Below, piece after piece: positions 1-7,235 of a DNA stretch of 9,325 bases; the first letter of the stretch is position 1; each line of letters begins with the position of its first letter. The translations under genes were made by a program, and so were the position numbers. The notes beneath the pieces are model-generated. The model worked only from the letters and a program-made list of their open reading frames with translations, was not told the DNA's origin and made no database searches. Origin of the DNA: Parachlamydiales bacterium (lineage in GTDB: Bacteria > Chlamydiota > Chlamydiia > Chlamydiales > JAJFMK01); contig JAGVKY010000063.1 in the NCBI GenBank assembly GCA_020050175.1, positions 1 through 9,325 on the forward strand, given 5' to 3'.

Positions 1-390
1 CTGTCTTTTCAAACTTTTAAGAGTAGGTTTTGGAGTCAGTTTCTTCAAAAGTTCTGTGTCTCCTTCTTTCAAGACAACTTGAAGGAGGCGATCCATGTCT
101 TGGCGAGAGAAGTTCAAAAGTTCAAGACGTTTTCTAGAACCACGTGGTGCGCGTGGCTTGTGAGGTAGTTTTTTTGGATCTGGGTGAGCAAGGATAAATT
201 CCTTTACAAGGGAGACAAGCTTATCTGGAGCTTCAGTCTTCATTTTTTTCAGTGTAAAGTGGTGAATATATCCACCATTTGGTCCAGGCAAATAGCGACA
301 GAGTTCATTCTCCTTTTTCGCTCCCACCCGCTTGATCGCTTGATCGATCATCTGATCGATATCTTGCTCGGTTGCTTTCTGTGAATTCAT
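1..390 (-). CDS. Unrecognised basic protein, N-terminal 130 residues (runs off the left edge)
   Basis: This minus-strand frame opens with ATG at 390-388 and stays open for 130 codons to position 1, so the gene is cut by the window edge. A TAA in the same frame at 396-394 excludes an earlier start. No clear Shine-Dalgarno sequence precedes the ATG. Residues 1-30 are predicted helical and polar, with an IDQ-IDQ repeat at about 11-17. A motif YLPGPNGGYIHH lies at 33-44. Residues 72-88 are a very basic, proline-containing linker (KKLPHKPRAPRGSRKR), followed by a charged helical stretch with many Leu and Lys. There is no signal peptide or membrane segment, so it is probably cytoplasmic; the basic linker would suit nucleic-acid binding, but that is only inference. 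It is divergent from the translocase gene. I recall a small hypothetical gene (CT066) next to npt1 (CT065) in Chlamydia trachomatis, and this may be its counterpart; that was not verified. Confidence 0.75.
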   Translation of the reverse strand, partial: MNSQKATEQDIDQMIDQAIKRVGAKKENELCRYLPGPNGGYIHHFTLKKMKTEAPDKLVSLVKEFILAHPDPKKLPHKPRAPRGSRKRLELLNFSRQDMDRLLQVVLKEGDTELLKKLTPKPTLKSLKRQ

Positions 391-466
391 GTTTTAACAC
401 CAGAGTTTAGTAGTAAATATTGCAAACGGATCATCCAATGAATGGAAAAATCCCAAATACAGTCTG

Positions 467-500
467 ACTTCATCCTTAAGTTATGGACGAAGTAAACTTC
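467..500. repeat. Dyad cluster with three alternating arms (ACTTC / GAAGT / ACTTC)
   Basis: ACTTC-A-TCC at 467-475 can pair with GGA-C-GAAGT at 485-493 (8 pairs and one mismatch, 9-nt loop). The same GAAGT arm (489-493) can instead pair with ACTTC at 496-500 across an AA spacer. The cluster lies about 90 bp upstream of the translocase promoter and between the two divergent genes. It could be an operator-like palindrome or a chance A+T-rich dyad. Confidence 0.3.
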
Positions 501-585
501 TTTAAAACTGCTTGATTATAAATTTATCAAATTTTAACGCAACTAAAAATTTGGTGCTGCATGGGTGTAATCTAATTTCTTCCGC

Positions 586-614
586 TTGAAATTTTTCCAA
601 AATTCATGTACAAT
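586..614 (+). promoter_or_regulatory. Sigma-70-type promoter for the ATP/ADP translocase gene
   Basis: A -35 box TTGAAA (586-591) and a -10 box TACAAT (609-614) are separated by 17 bp, the ideal spacing. Each box differs from consensus by one base. Transcription would start near 621 and give a leader of about 95 nt. This is the best promoter match in the intergenic region and points the right way. Confidence 0.6.
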
Positions 615-715
615 AAAAGGGAAAACTTGAATTTTTTATTTAAAACGACAGTCTCGTAACGGTAGAGTTATTATGCTTACCAATAATGAGGCTCACCTTA
701 GAGGATACCTAACCT

Positions 716-2269
716 ATGTCAGAACAGACAAAGTCGGAGTTTGGGAAGCTGCGCTCCATCTTTTGGCCTGTGCATGGCTTTGAGCTGAAGAAGCTTTTGC
801 CCATGTACTTTCTATTCTTTTTCATCTCCTTCAACTACACAATTTTAAGAGATACTAAGGATACTCTTATTGTAACTGCTGCTGGTTCCGGAGCTGAAGC
901 TATTCCGTTCTTGAAAGTGTGGGGGGTTGTCCCTTCGGCTGTTCTTTTTATGCTCATTTACTCCAAGTTGAGCAATATTTTAAGTAAGCCTCGTCTCTTT
1001 TACACTACCATCGTTCCATTCATCATCTTTTTCGGCCTTTTCGCTTTGGTAATTTACCCGAATAAAGATTTACTTCACCCAACAACAAGTGCTGACTATT
1101 TGCAGTCTATCTTGCCTCAAGGGTTAGGCGGTCTGGTTGCCTGTTACCGTAACTGGTCCTACTCTGTTTTTTACATCATGTCTGAACTTTGGGGTAGCGT
1201 TGCCCTTTCCCTCCTTTTCTGGGGATTTGCTAATGACATCACTAAGGTTTCAGAAGCTAAAAGATTCTATAGCCTTCTTGGGATTGGAGCGAACGTAGCT
1301 CTTGTTATTTCAGGCCCTTGCATCGTCTACTTCTCAGATATCCGTAAGCACCTCCCAGCAGGTGTAGATGCTTGGGGCGTTTCACTCAATTACCTCATGG
1401 GATTGGTTGTTCTTGCAGGTCTCGCAGTTGTCGGTCTCTACTGGTACATCAATAAATATGTCATTACTGACCCACGCTTCTACGATCCTGAGCAGTTGAA
1501 GAAATCAAAGAAAGAAAAGCCAAAGCTCTCTATTGGCGAAAGCATAGCTTTCTTAGCAAAATCAAAGTACATCCTTTGCCTTGCTATCCTCGTGATTGGT
1601 TACGGTATTTCGATCAACTTAGTCGAAGTTACTTGGAAGAGTCAGCTGAAGTTGCAGTATCCTGATGCTAACGATTATAGCGCGTTCATGGGTCGCTTCT
1701 CACAGATCACAGGTTACGTGACAATTGTGATGATGCTACTCGGCAGCTTTGTCATCCGCCGCTTAGGCTGGGGCTTTGCAGCTCTTGTAACGCCAGTTGT
1801 TCTCCTAATTACAGGCGCAGGATTCTTCTCCTTCGTTCTCTTTAGAGACAATCTTTCTGGCATGATCAGTGCGATTGGAACAACACCTCTCTTCTTGGCG
1901 GTTGTTTTCGGGATGGCGCAGAACATTATGAGCAAGTCGACCAAGTATTCCCTGTTTGATCCAACGAAAGAGATGGCCTATATCCCTCTCGATCCTGAAT
2001 CAAAAGTTAAAGGGAAGGCTGCGATTGACGTTGTCGGCGCTCGTTTAGGAAAGTCTGGCGGTTCGTTCGTTCAGCAGGGTCTTCTCCTGATGTTTGGTTC
2101 GATCGGAGCGATCACTCCTTATGTGGCTGTCATCCTCTTTTTCATCATTGGGGCGTGGATTGTTGCAGCGCGTTCGTTGAATAAACAGTTCATCGCACTT
2201 ACCCAAGAGAAGCCGCAGGACAAGGAAGCAGTTCCTATCCAAGGCAAAGTCGAAACAGCTGCCGGCTAA
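716..2269 (+). CDS. npt1: ATP/ADP translocase, NTT (Tlc) family nucleotide transporter
   Basis: This 517-residue inner-membrane carrier belongs to the family by which chlamydiae and rickettsiae import host ATP in exchange for ADP. The usual length is about 500-530 residues, with roughly 11-12 membrane spans. Family hallmarks visible are ILRDTKDTL (43-51), SELWGS (156-161), the cytoplasmic loop rich in Lys and Glu (257-270), VEVTWKSQLK (303-312), and KGKAAIDVVGARLGKSGGS (432-450). K48, E157, E304 and K446 sit where the charged residues important for transport lie in plant plastid homologues, by my recollection of that work. These support the energy-parasite ATP/ADP type over the paralogues that carry other nucleotides or NAD, but sequence alone does not fix substrate. 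The start is set by AGAGGA at 700-705, 10 nt before the ATG. A promoter lies upstream and a strong terminator 20 nt downstream, so the gene is probably monocistronic. The tail (about 492-517) is hydrophilic and cytoplasmic. Confidence 0.93.
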   Translation: MSEQTKSEFGKLRSIFWPVHGFELKKLLPMYFLFFFISFNYTILRDTKDTLIVTAAGSGAEAIPFLKVWGVVPSAVLFMLIYSKLSNILSKPRLFYTTIVPFIIFFGLFALVIYPNKDLLHPTTSADYLQSILPQGLGGLVACYRNWSYSVFYIMSELWGSVALSLLFWGFANDITKVSEAKRFYSLLGIGANVALVISGPCIVYFSDIRKHLPAGVDAWGVSLNYLMGLVVLAGLAVVGLYWYINKYVITDPRFYDPEQLKKSKKEKPKLSIGESIAFLAKSKYILCLAILVIGYGISINLVEVTWKSQLKLQYPDANDYSAFMGRFSQITGYVTIVMMLLGSFVIRRLGWGFAALVTPVVLLITGAGFFSFVLFRDNLSGMISAIGTTPLFLAVVFGMAQNIMSKSTKYSLFDPTKEMAYIPLDPESKVKGKAAIDVVGARLGKSGGSFVQQGLLLMFGSIGAITPYVAVILFFIIGAWIVAARSLNKQFIALTQEKPQDKEAVPIQGKVETAAG

Positions 2270-2288
2270 TAGCTCTCAGCTAAAAGAC

Positions 2289-2328
2289 AAATGCCCCCTA
2301 GTTCTCACGAACTAGGGGGCATTTTTTT
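2289..2328 (+). terminator. Strong Rho-independent terminator after the translocase gene
   Basis: The arm at 2289-2304 pairs perfectly with 2309-2324 (16 bp including AT pairs at the base; the GC-rich core is GCCCCCTAGTTC) around a TCAC loop. A run of seven T at 2322-2328 follows or overlaps the base. It begins 20 nt after the stop codon and should end the upstream transcript efficiently. On the minus strand the arm is preceded by A's, so a bidirectional role is possible but weaker. Confidence 0.93.
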
Positions 2329-2350
2329 GCCCTCATTTTGCTCCATTTTC

Positions 2351-2414
2351 TGATAGCGGGTGAGGGGGAGCCCTCTCCGGGACCCTCGCCCTATAGACGC
2401 TCGCTGCGAGCGTC
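2351..2414. repeat. GC-rich double-hairpin element, candidate interspersed palindromic repeat
   Basis: Two dyads lie side by side in an otherwise A+T-rich spacer. In the first, GGGTGAGGG (2358-2366) pairs with CCCTCGCCC (2383-2391) with one G-T wobble, and a nested GGAG/CTCC stem (2367-2370 with 2375-2378) closes a CCCT loop. In the second, GACGCTCG (2396-2403) pairs perfectly with CGAGCGTC (2407-2414) over a 3-nt loop. Neither is followed by a T-run, so they are not typical terminators. The composition and the paired palindromes resemble REP- or MITE-like elements, which I cannot confirm without other copies. Confidence 0.45.
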
Positions 2415-2551
2415 CATTCATCAAAAACAGAACTTGAAATAATCAAAAAATATAAGGTGAGTACCCTAGCCATTCTTAATGATCTTTTGGCTTTCTAGAC
2501 AGAATGGCGTGAGCTTTGTTATTGTTGCCTCTTGAACAACTTGAAGTGAAG

Positions 2552-5500
2552 ATGGAAAAAACTAAGAAATGGCAGCTGGCTGTGATCGCCGCTGTCGTCC
2601 TGCTGACGCTATATAATATTTTGCCTACCCTGTTTTACTACGCCAAACCGCTTAGTGAACCAATTAGCGAAGAACGGGCACAAGCAGTGGCTCACCAGAT
2701 CGAGACAAGAGTCGATGGCTTGGAAGAAGATGGACAAAGTTGGCTCGCCTCATTTTCAAGATTGATTGGTGTTTCCCCTTCATCCATAGAGATCGATCCG
2801 AATGATGCAGGTAATTATTTAGTTTCCTTTTCGAATTCGAGAGATGCTGAGAGATTTTCTCGCCTGTTACCTCGCGCTGGTAGCTACATTGGTTTCGTTC
2901 CTGCACAGCTACTACTTGTTGATGGGACAAATGCTGATAAAGTCGTTGTTCGCCGCAGGATTTCTCTTCATTTAGGGGGTGAAAAATGGTTCGATTATGT
3001 CCCTCTCCAATCAAAAGAGGGGAATCTGAATCCTACCTTTGTTTCTTGGATTGAAGATCGCGCTTCTGCGGTTATAGAAGCTCTTGGTGGAATGCCTCCT
3101 ATCGCTCAAGAAATTGAAGCATGGATGGATAAAAAAGAGGAAAACCTTGATGCATTTGCCCTCAACTTAAGTCGCGATCTTGTCGATTTAGAGAGGACAT
3201 TAGGAAAAGGGACTCCACTTCTTAACAAATTCCTCTCGAGACTCGCCTTTGGCGAAGCGTCTGAAAGAGGAGAAAAGGTAAAAAGTTTAGCAGCTCGTTT
3301 AGAGATGCTTTCGAAAGATGAAACGATTAATGTAGAAAATCGCCAAGAACTCGCCAAAGCCTCTGAGCTTTTAAAGAGGAATCAGAATCTCTTTACGACA
3401 CGTCTTCAGCCGATCGATATTTCGACTAAGGGGAAAAAACAAATTGCTCTAGGAAGTGTTAACCCCTTCTTTAGCGACTTGCAAATTGATTGGGAAAAAG
3501 GGTTGATGTCCCTCAATCTCCAAAAGGATATCAAGAAAAGCTTGTCATCTCCAGGTTCTGGAGAGCGGGGAGCCATGGTTCAAGAGAGGCTTCGCACTCT
3601 TCTTGTTCAAGAAATTGCCTTAGTCAATAGGACCACTGGCGAAAAGGTTGAAGAGAATGAAGGAGACGATTTCACCATTGCCTTTAGCCCCCTTTCTGAG
3701 ACGACCTCGTTTCTCGCCTTAGATATGGAAAAAGTCGGTCAGGCACTTTCTAATCAACTCGAAACTGCTCTCAAAACAGAATGGGTTCCTGAGCATCCTG
3801 ATTTAATCCATGCCAATTATCCCATTGTTCGCGGACAACAAATTTTAGGTTTGAAAGAAAAAGATAGGGAACTTGCTCTTGTTATTTTAGAACCTCTTGC
3901 AAATGACCCGATGACAAAGGGATTAAATAAATCTTCGCTTTATGTCATCGCTCGTGGTGCGAAAAAGCTTCTTGATAGCGCCGAATTGCAATCAAAAGAG
4001 GCTCAAGAGATCTGGAAAAAAGATTTTGAATCATTGCAGAAGCTGATGGCGGTTCGTGGTTATGTCCTTTACCCAGGCAACATTCCTGGCATGCCCCATG
4101 GATTTGAAGAAGATTTTATTTTTGAAAATCCTACGTTTGCCAACTACCTTTTAGGCGCTACGCGTGAAAATTTTGAAATTCTGGGTTCAAAGCGATTTGC
4201 CATGCTCCCATTCTCAACAGTAAGAGAGAGAATTTCGAGAGAAAATGCCATTGAAGATGGGATCCAAGAGGATCTTTTGAAATGGAAAGAAGAGTATCAG
4301 ACAGCCCAGGTTAATCTAGACCCATTGCAGCGCTTGACCGTTCCTGAGCCGACAAAGAGTCCTTATTTTGAGAATCTCAAGCTTTCAATGAGAAAGTATG
4401 TGAGAGGCGATGATAAACGTGTTCTTAAATGGGGTCTTGACCTTTCTGGCGGTAAAGCTGTTCGTGTGGGTCTTGTAGACCATGCAGGGATGCCTGTTAC
4501 CGATCCTGATGATTTAAGACAAGCTGTTGATGAGCTTTTCACTCGGATTAATAAGCTCGGTGTCTCTGAGCAAACAATCCGGATAGAAGACTCCCATATT
4601 TTGGTGGAATTCCCTGGATCACAACACTTATCGGCTGAAGAACTTATCCAAGCCTCTTCGATGACATTTCATATTGCCAACGAAAAATTTGGTCCTGAAA
4701 ACCCAGCTCTTAGAGAAACTGTAGACGCTTTCTTGCAAGAGGTCTGGAATGAAGCTGTTGTCACGCAAAAAACAGATATCGGTTCTATCCGTGATATCGC
4801 TTGGAAAAAAATGGGTGGAGATCTTAGCCAAGAAGAGACCCCGCTTCCTCGCGGTCCAATAGCTGAGCTTCTTTTCCAAGAGGGATTAAGACTTGCTCCT
4901 GCAACTGGTATGCCTGTCTCTTCCTCTTTTGATGACACTTTATCCACAATAGGAAGATTTAGAGGGAAAGATCGGACAGAATGGGGTCATGCCCATCCTT
5001 TGATGATTTACTTCCATAATTACGTTCTTGAAGGTTCAAGCCTTGATAATGTCAACGTTGGCTACGACTCAAGAGAGGGGAATTATCTGACCTTTGGGGT
5101 CAAAGGTAGTTACGATGGTGGAAGAGCGGGGAATCCTCGAGATGAACTCCATGCTTGGACCACCCATTTCTCTGAAGAGAGCCTTGTAGGCACACCTTTT
5201 GAAAAATGGAGTGACGGCAAACCTTGGCGGATGGCGGTTGTTTTGAACGAAGAGATCGTGACAGCACCTCATCTTAAAGCTCCTTTGAAAGACAGCGGTT
5301 CTATCACAGGGCGCTTTACGCAAAGAGAAATTAATCGTTTAGCCGCAGACCTGAAGGCCGGCTCTCTAACATTTACTCCAAAGATTCTCTCCGAAACAAA
5401 TATCAGCCCTGAACTCGGGAAGGAGGAGAGAGCGGCAGGTTTTGGAGCCGCTATCATCGCGTTGGCAGGTGTTGTGGTCACAATGGTCGCCTACTACCGC

Positions 5501-6943
5501 TTTGCCGGGGTCGTGGCAAGCATTGCTGTTCTTTTCAACCTTCTGATTTTATGGGGTGTTCTTCAAAACATTGATGCAGCTTTGACATTACCAGGGATTG
5601 CCGGGATTGTTTTGACGATAGGAATGGCTGTCGATGCAAACGTCTTAGTTTTTGAACGGATTAAGGAGGAGTTTAGAAATTCGGGAAGAATTTCTTCTGC
5701 GATTCAAGCAGGCTATAATAAGGCCTATTCAGCGATTGTTGACTCCAACTTGACGACATTGATTGCTGCGGTGATTTTAACTCAGTTTGACTCAGGTCCT
5801 ATCAAAGGGTTTGCGATTAACCTAATCATCGGTGTTGCCTCTTCGATGTTTACGGCCCTTTTCATGACACGTGTCTTCTTCACTTGGTGGGTTGAACGTG
5901 GAGGAAAAAAATTAAACATGAGCCATATGTTTGGCGGAACGAATTATCCTTTCCTTTCCAAGTCTAAGCTTTGTGTGGCCATCTCATTAATTTTGATCGC
6001 AGTTGGTGCAGTCGTCTTTGTTCAGCAACGGCAGACATTATTTGGCATGGACTTCACTGGCGGTTACTCTTTAATCGCCGATGTTGAAGGGGCACCTAAT
6101 TCAACTCCTAGACTCCTTGTCAAAGAGGTCTTAGTTGAAGCGGGCGCTCTTCCTAATGAAGTGGATGTGAGAGAACTTTCTCGCCCAACACAACTTCGTA
6201 TCCAACTTGGAAAAGGGATGGACGAAGCAGGACGCCCTTTCCATGGGTTTACAGCGGCAAGGACAGAAAATCCTCGTTTGGAATGGGTCATAGCGGCTCT
6301 TCAAAAAGGGGGGGTAGCTCTGAAAACTACAAATGTTGCAACACTTGATGCTAGCTGGTCGGAAATGAGCGGCCAATTTTCGCAAGCGATGCAGAGGAAC
6401 GCAATTTTTGCGATTCTCTTAGCACTTGTTGCCATCTTGGTTTACATCACCCTTCGCTTTGAGTGGAAGTATGCTGTGGCTAGTGTGATCGGTCTTGTTC
6501 ATGACCTTCTTGTCACCTTGGCTCTGGTCGCCCTATTCCATGCCTTTGGCTTCACGATTGAGATTGATCTGGTTGCAGTCGGCGCTTTAATGACGATCAT
6601 CGGTTATTCTCTAAATAACACGATCATTGTTTTTGACCGCGTTAGAGAAGATCTTAAACTCCTAAGAAAACACTCCTTCTATGACATCATCACACATGCG
6701 TTGAACGAGACTCTCTCCAGAACAATTTTGACTTCGGGAACGACCCTTTTGGTTCTTCTTTCCCTCGTCTTCTTTGGCGGTAGTGCTCTCTTTGGATTCT
6801 CATTAGTGATGACGCTAGGCGTTTTCTTTGGAACTCTTTCCTCTCTCTTTGTTGCTCCTTACATCCTCTACCATCTTGCGATGAGAGAAGGAGAAGAGAA
6901 GGTGGAGACTACCCCTACTAGTCGTCTAAAATCTTTAGCATAA
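2552..6943 (+). CDS. secDF: SecDF, fused protein-export membrane protein SecD-SecF
   Basis: SecDF associates with SecYEG and uses the ion gradient to help draw exported proteins into the periplasm. From the ATG at 2552 the protein has 1,463 residues, against about 740 for ordinary SecDF fusions. Residues 7-30 form the first membrane span, ending in the SecD-like NILPTLFYY. Residues 35-620 are an unusually long hydrophilic, presumably periplasmic region. The SecD core begins at GLDLSGG (628-634), with the P1 end MAVVLNEEIVTAPHL at 894-908. Spans 2-6 lie at about 963-1110 with GMAVDANVLVFERIKEE (1024-1040; D1028 is the conserved SecD acid). The SecF half has a span at 1139-1157, GMDFTGG (1165-1171), a periplasmic domain, then five spans with GYSLNNTIIVFDRVRED (1351-1367) and conserved R1390. 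N1356 stands where an Asp is expected. A TTG start at 2516 would add 12 residues; I prefer the ATG because it gives a normal Lys-rich N-terminus just before the first span. Upstream ribosome-site evidence is weak (GAAG next to the ATG). No convincing promoter was found in 2415-2551. Confidence 0.93.
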   Translation: MEKTKKWQLAVIAAVVLLTLYNILPTLFYYAKPLSEPISEERAQAVAHQIETRVDGLEEDGQSWLASFSRLIGVSPSSIEIDPNDAGNYLVSFSNSRDAERFSRLLPRAGSYIGFVPAQLLLVDGTNADKVVVRRRISLHLGGEKWFDYVPLQSKEGNLNPTFVSWIEDRASAVIEALGGMPPIAQEIEAWMDKKEENLDAFALNLSRDLVDLERTLGKGTPLLNKFLSRLAFGEASERGEKVKSLAARLEMLSKDETINVENRQELAKASELLKRNQNLFTTRLQPIDISTKGKKQIALGSVNPFFSDLQIDWEKGLMSLNLQKDIKKSLSSPGSGERGAMVQERLRTLLVQEIALVNRTTGEKVEENEGDDFTIAFSPLSETTSFLALDMEKVGQALSNQLETALKTEWVPEHPDLIHANYPIVRGQQILGLKEKDRELALVILEPLANDPMTKGLNKSSLYVIARGAKKLLDSAELQSKEAQEIWKKDFESLQKLMAVRGYVLYPGNIPGMPHGFEEDFIFENPTFANYLLGATRENFEILGSKRFAMLPFSTVRERISRENAIEDGIQEDLLKWKEEYQTAQVNLDPLQRLTVPEPTKSPYFENLKLSMRKYVRGDDKRVLKWGLDLSGGKAVRVGLVDHAGMPVTDPDDLRQAVDELFTRINKLGVSEQTIRIEDSHILVEFPGSQHLSAEELIQASSMTFHIANEKFGPENPALRETVDAFLQEVWNEAVVTQKTDIGSIRDIAWKKMGGDLSQEETPLPRGPIAELLFQEGLRLAPATGMPVSSSFDDTLSTIGRFRGKDRTEWGHAHPLMIYFHNYVLEGSSLDNVNVGYDSREGNYLTFGVKGSYDGGRAGNPRDELHAWTTHFSEESLVGTPFEKWSDGKPWRMAVVLNEEIVTAPHLKAPLKDSGSITGRFTQREINRLAADLKAGSLTFTPKILSETNISPELGKEERAAGFGAAIIALAGVVVTMVAYYRFAGVVASIAVLFNLLILWGVLQNIDAALTLPGIAGIVLTIGMAVDANVLVFERIKEEFRNSGRISSAIQAGYNKAYSAIVDSNLTTLIAAVILTQFDSGPIKGFAINLIIGVASSMFTALFMTRVFFTWWVERGGKKLNMSHMFGGTNYPFLSKSKLCVAISLILIAVGAVVFVQQRQTLFGMDFTGGYSLIADVEGAPNSTPRLLVKEVLVEAGALPNEVDVRELSRPTQLRIQLGKGMDEAGRPFHGFTAARTENPRLEWVIAALQKGGVALKTTNVATLDASWSEMSGQFSQAMQRNAIFAILLALVAILVYITLRFEWKYAVASVIGLVHDLLVTLALVALFHAFGFTIEIDLVAVGALMTIIGYSLNNTIIVFDRVREDLKLLRKHSFYDIITHALNETLSRTILTSGTTLLVLLSLVFFGGSALFGFSLVMTLGVFFGTLSSLFVAPYILYHLAMREGEEKVETTPTSRLKSLA

Positions 6944-6959
6944 TCCACATCCGTAAATC

Positions 6960-6993
6960 ATCCGCTTTAGGGGAATAATCCCCAAAAGCGGAT
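6960..6993 (+). terminator. Hairpin after secDF, possible weak or Rho-assisted terminator
   Basis: ATCCGCTTT (6960-6968) pairs with AAAGCGGAT (6985-6993). After one A-A mismatch, GGGGA (6970-6974) pairs with TCCCC (6979-6983) around a 4-nt loop. The stem is stable and starts 16 nt after the secDF stop codon, where a terminator would be expected. No T-run follows, so it may instead protect the 3' end or terminate poorly. Confidence 0.5.
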
Positions 6994-7001
6994 TATCGGA
7001 C

Positions 7002-7029
7002 TTGACTTTGGGCTATTAACCTATACAAT
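7002..7029 (+). promoter_or_regulatory. Sigma-70-type promoter candidate for recJ
   Basis: TTGACT (7002-7007) and TACAAT (7024-7029) are 16 bp apart, each one base from consensus. The -10 box is the same hexamer as in the translocase promoter. It lies just past the post-secDF hairpin and points at recJ. Transcription would start near 7036, giving a leader of about 215 nt. Confidence 0.5.
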
Positions 7030-7197
7030 GGGTCCAAAGTAGATTGTGTTAGGTTATTGCTCTTTTTAGTCTCTAAAGGGCTTAAGATTTAAGATGGAGA
7101 ATCTCTAAAGGATAAATTTCGGAAAGAATTGTTGCCCAGGAATTGGGCTTAGTTTTCCGTCCTTTTAAAAGGCTTATCGCCTGGCCTGTCTACGCGT

Positions 7198-7225
7198 ACC
7201 TCTTGCGGGTTTTTTCCGTGAGGTG
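7198..7225 (+). promoter_or_regulatory. Hairpin that hides a strong Shine-Dalgarno sequence upstream of recJ
   Basis: GAGGTG (7220-7225) is the only good ribosome-binding match near the recJ start. Its GAGGT pairs exactly with ACCTC at 7198-7202. CGG (7206-7208) with CCG (7216-7218) extends the stem, with the loop GTTTTTT (7209-7215). The site is 10 nt before an ATG at 7236 but 26 nt before the recJ ATG at 7252, too far to serve recJ directly. An alternative pairing CCGT (7216-7219) with ACGG (7241-7244) would exclude the inner part of this stem. Confidence 0.4.
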
Positions 7226-7235
7226 GGATTACTTG

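Larger units (their letters stand above)
391..715. other. Divergent intergenic region between the minus-strand gene and the translocase gene
   Basis: This A+T-rich 325-bp stretch contains no credible gene. It holds a good promoter candidate for the rightward gene (586-614), a 95-nt leader for that gene, and a dyad cluster at 467-500. For the leftward gene, the best minus-strand promoter match I see is TTGGAT (438-433) with TACTAC (415-410), spaced 17 bp. It would start transcription only about 12 nt before the ATG, so I give it little weight. Confidence 0.6.

Noticed and set aside
328..362. GATC-rich near-tandem repeat (TTGATCG / TCTGATCGATAT)
   Set aside because: It falls inside the minus-strand gene and is explained by the repeated Ile-Asp-Gln codons. 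No sign of a DnaA or methylation-linked origin was seen.
184..384. Plus-strand 66-codon frame starting at ATG 184
   Set aside because: It lies wholly opposite the open 130-codon minus-strand gene, has no ribosome site, and its translation lacks protein-like features. The minus-strand frame is the better candidate.
1714..2242. Two minus-strand frames inside the translocase gene
   Set aside because: They are antisense shadows of a well-supported membrane protein, and their translations are low-complexity and Arg/Pro-rich without motifs.
2434..2456. TTGAAA and TATAAG as a secDF promoter
   Set aside because: The spacing is only 11 bp, too short for a sigma-70 promoter, and no better pair was found nearby.
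2516..2551. TTG start giving a 12-residue longer SecDF
   Set aside because: The extra residues (MLLLPLEQLEVK) are not needed for the membrane anchor. The ATG at 2552 gives the usual short Lys-rich start directly before the first span. It is still possible because ribosome-site evidence is weak for both.
2664..6385. Several minus-strand frames of 70-116 codons inside secDF
   Set aside because: They are shadows of the SecDF coding frame with no ribosome sites or recognisable motifs.
7165..7190. GGCTTATC-type sequence resembling the 3' part of RNase P RNA
   Set aside because: The match is short. The conserved 5' core (GAGGAAAGTCCGGGC-like) is absent upstream, and there is too little room for a full RNase P RNA.
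7205..7215. GCGGG followed by T6 as an intrinsic terminator in the recJ leader
   Set aside because: The available upstream complement gives a stem of only 3-4 bp with a long loop. Pairing of ACCTC with GAGGT across the T-run is better supported.
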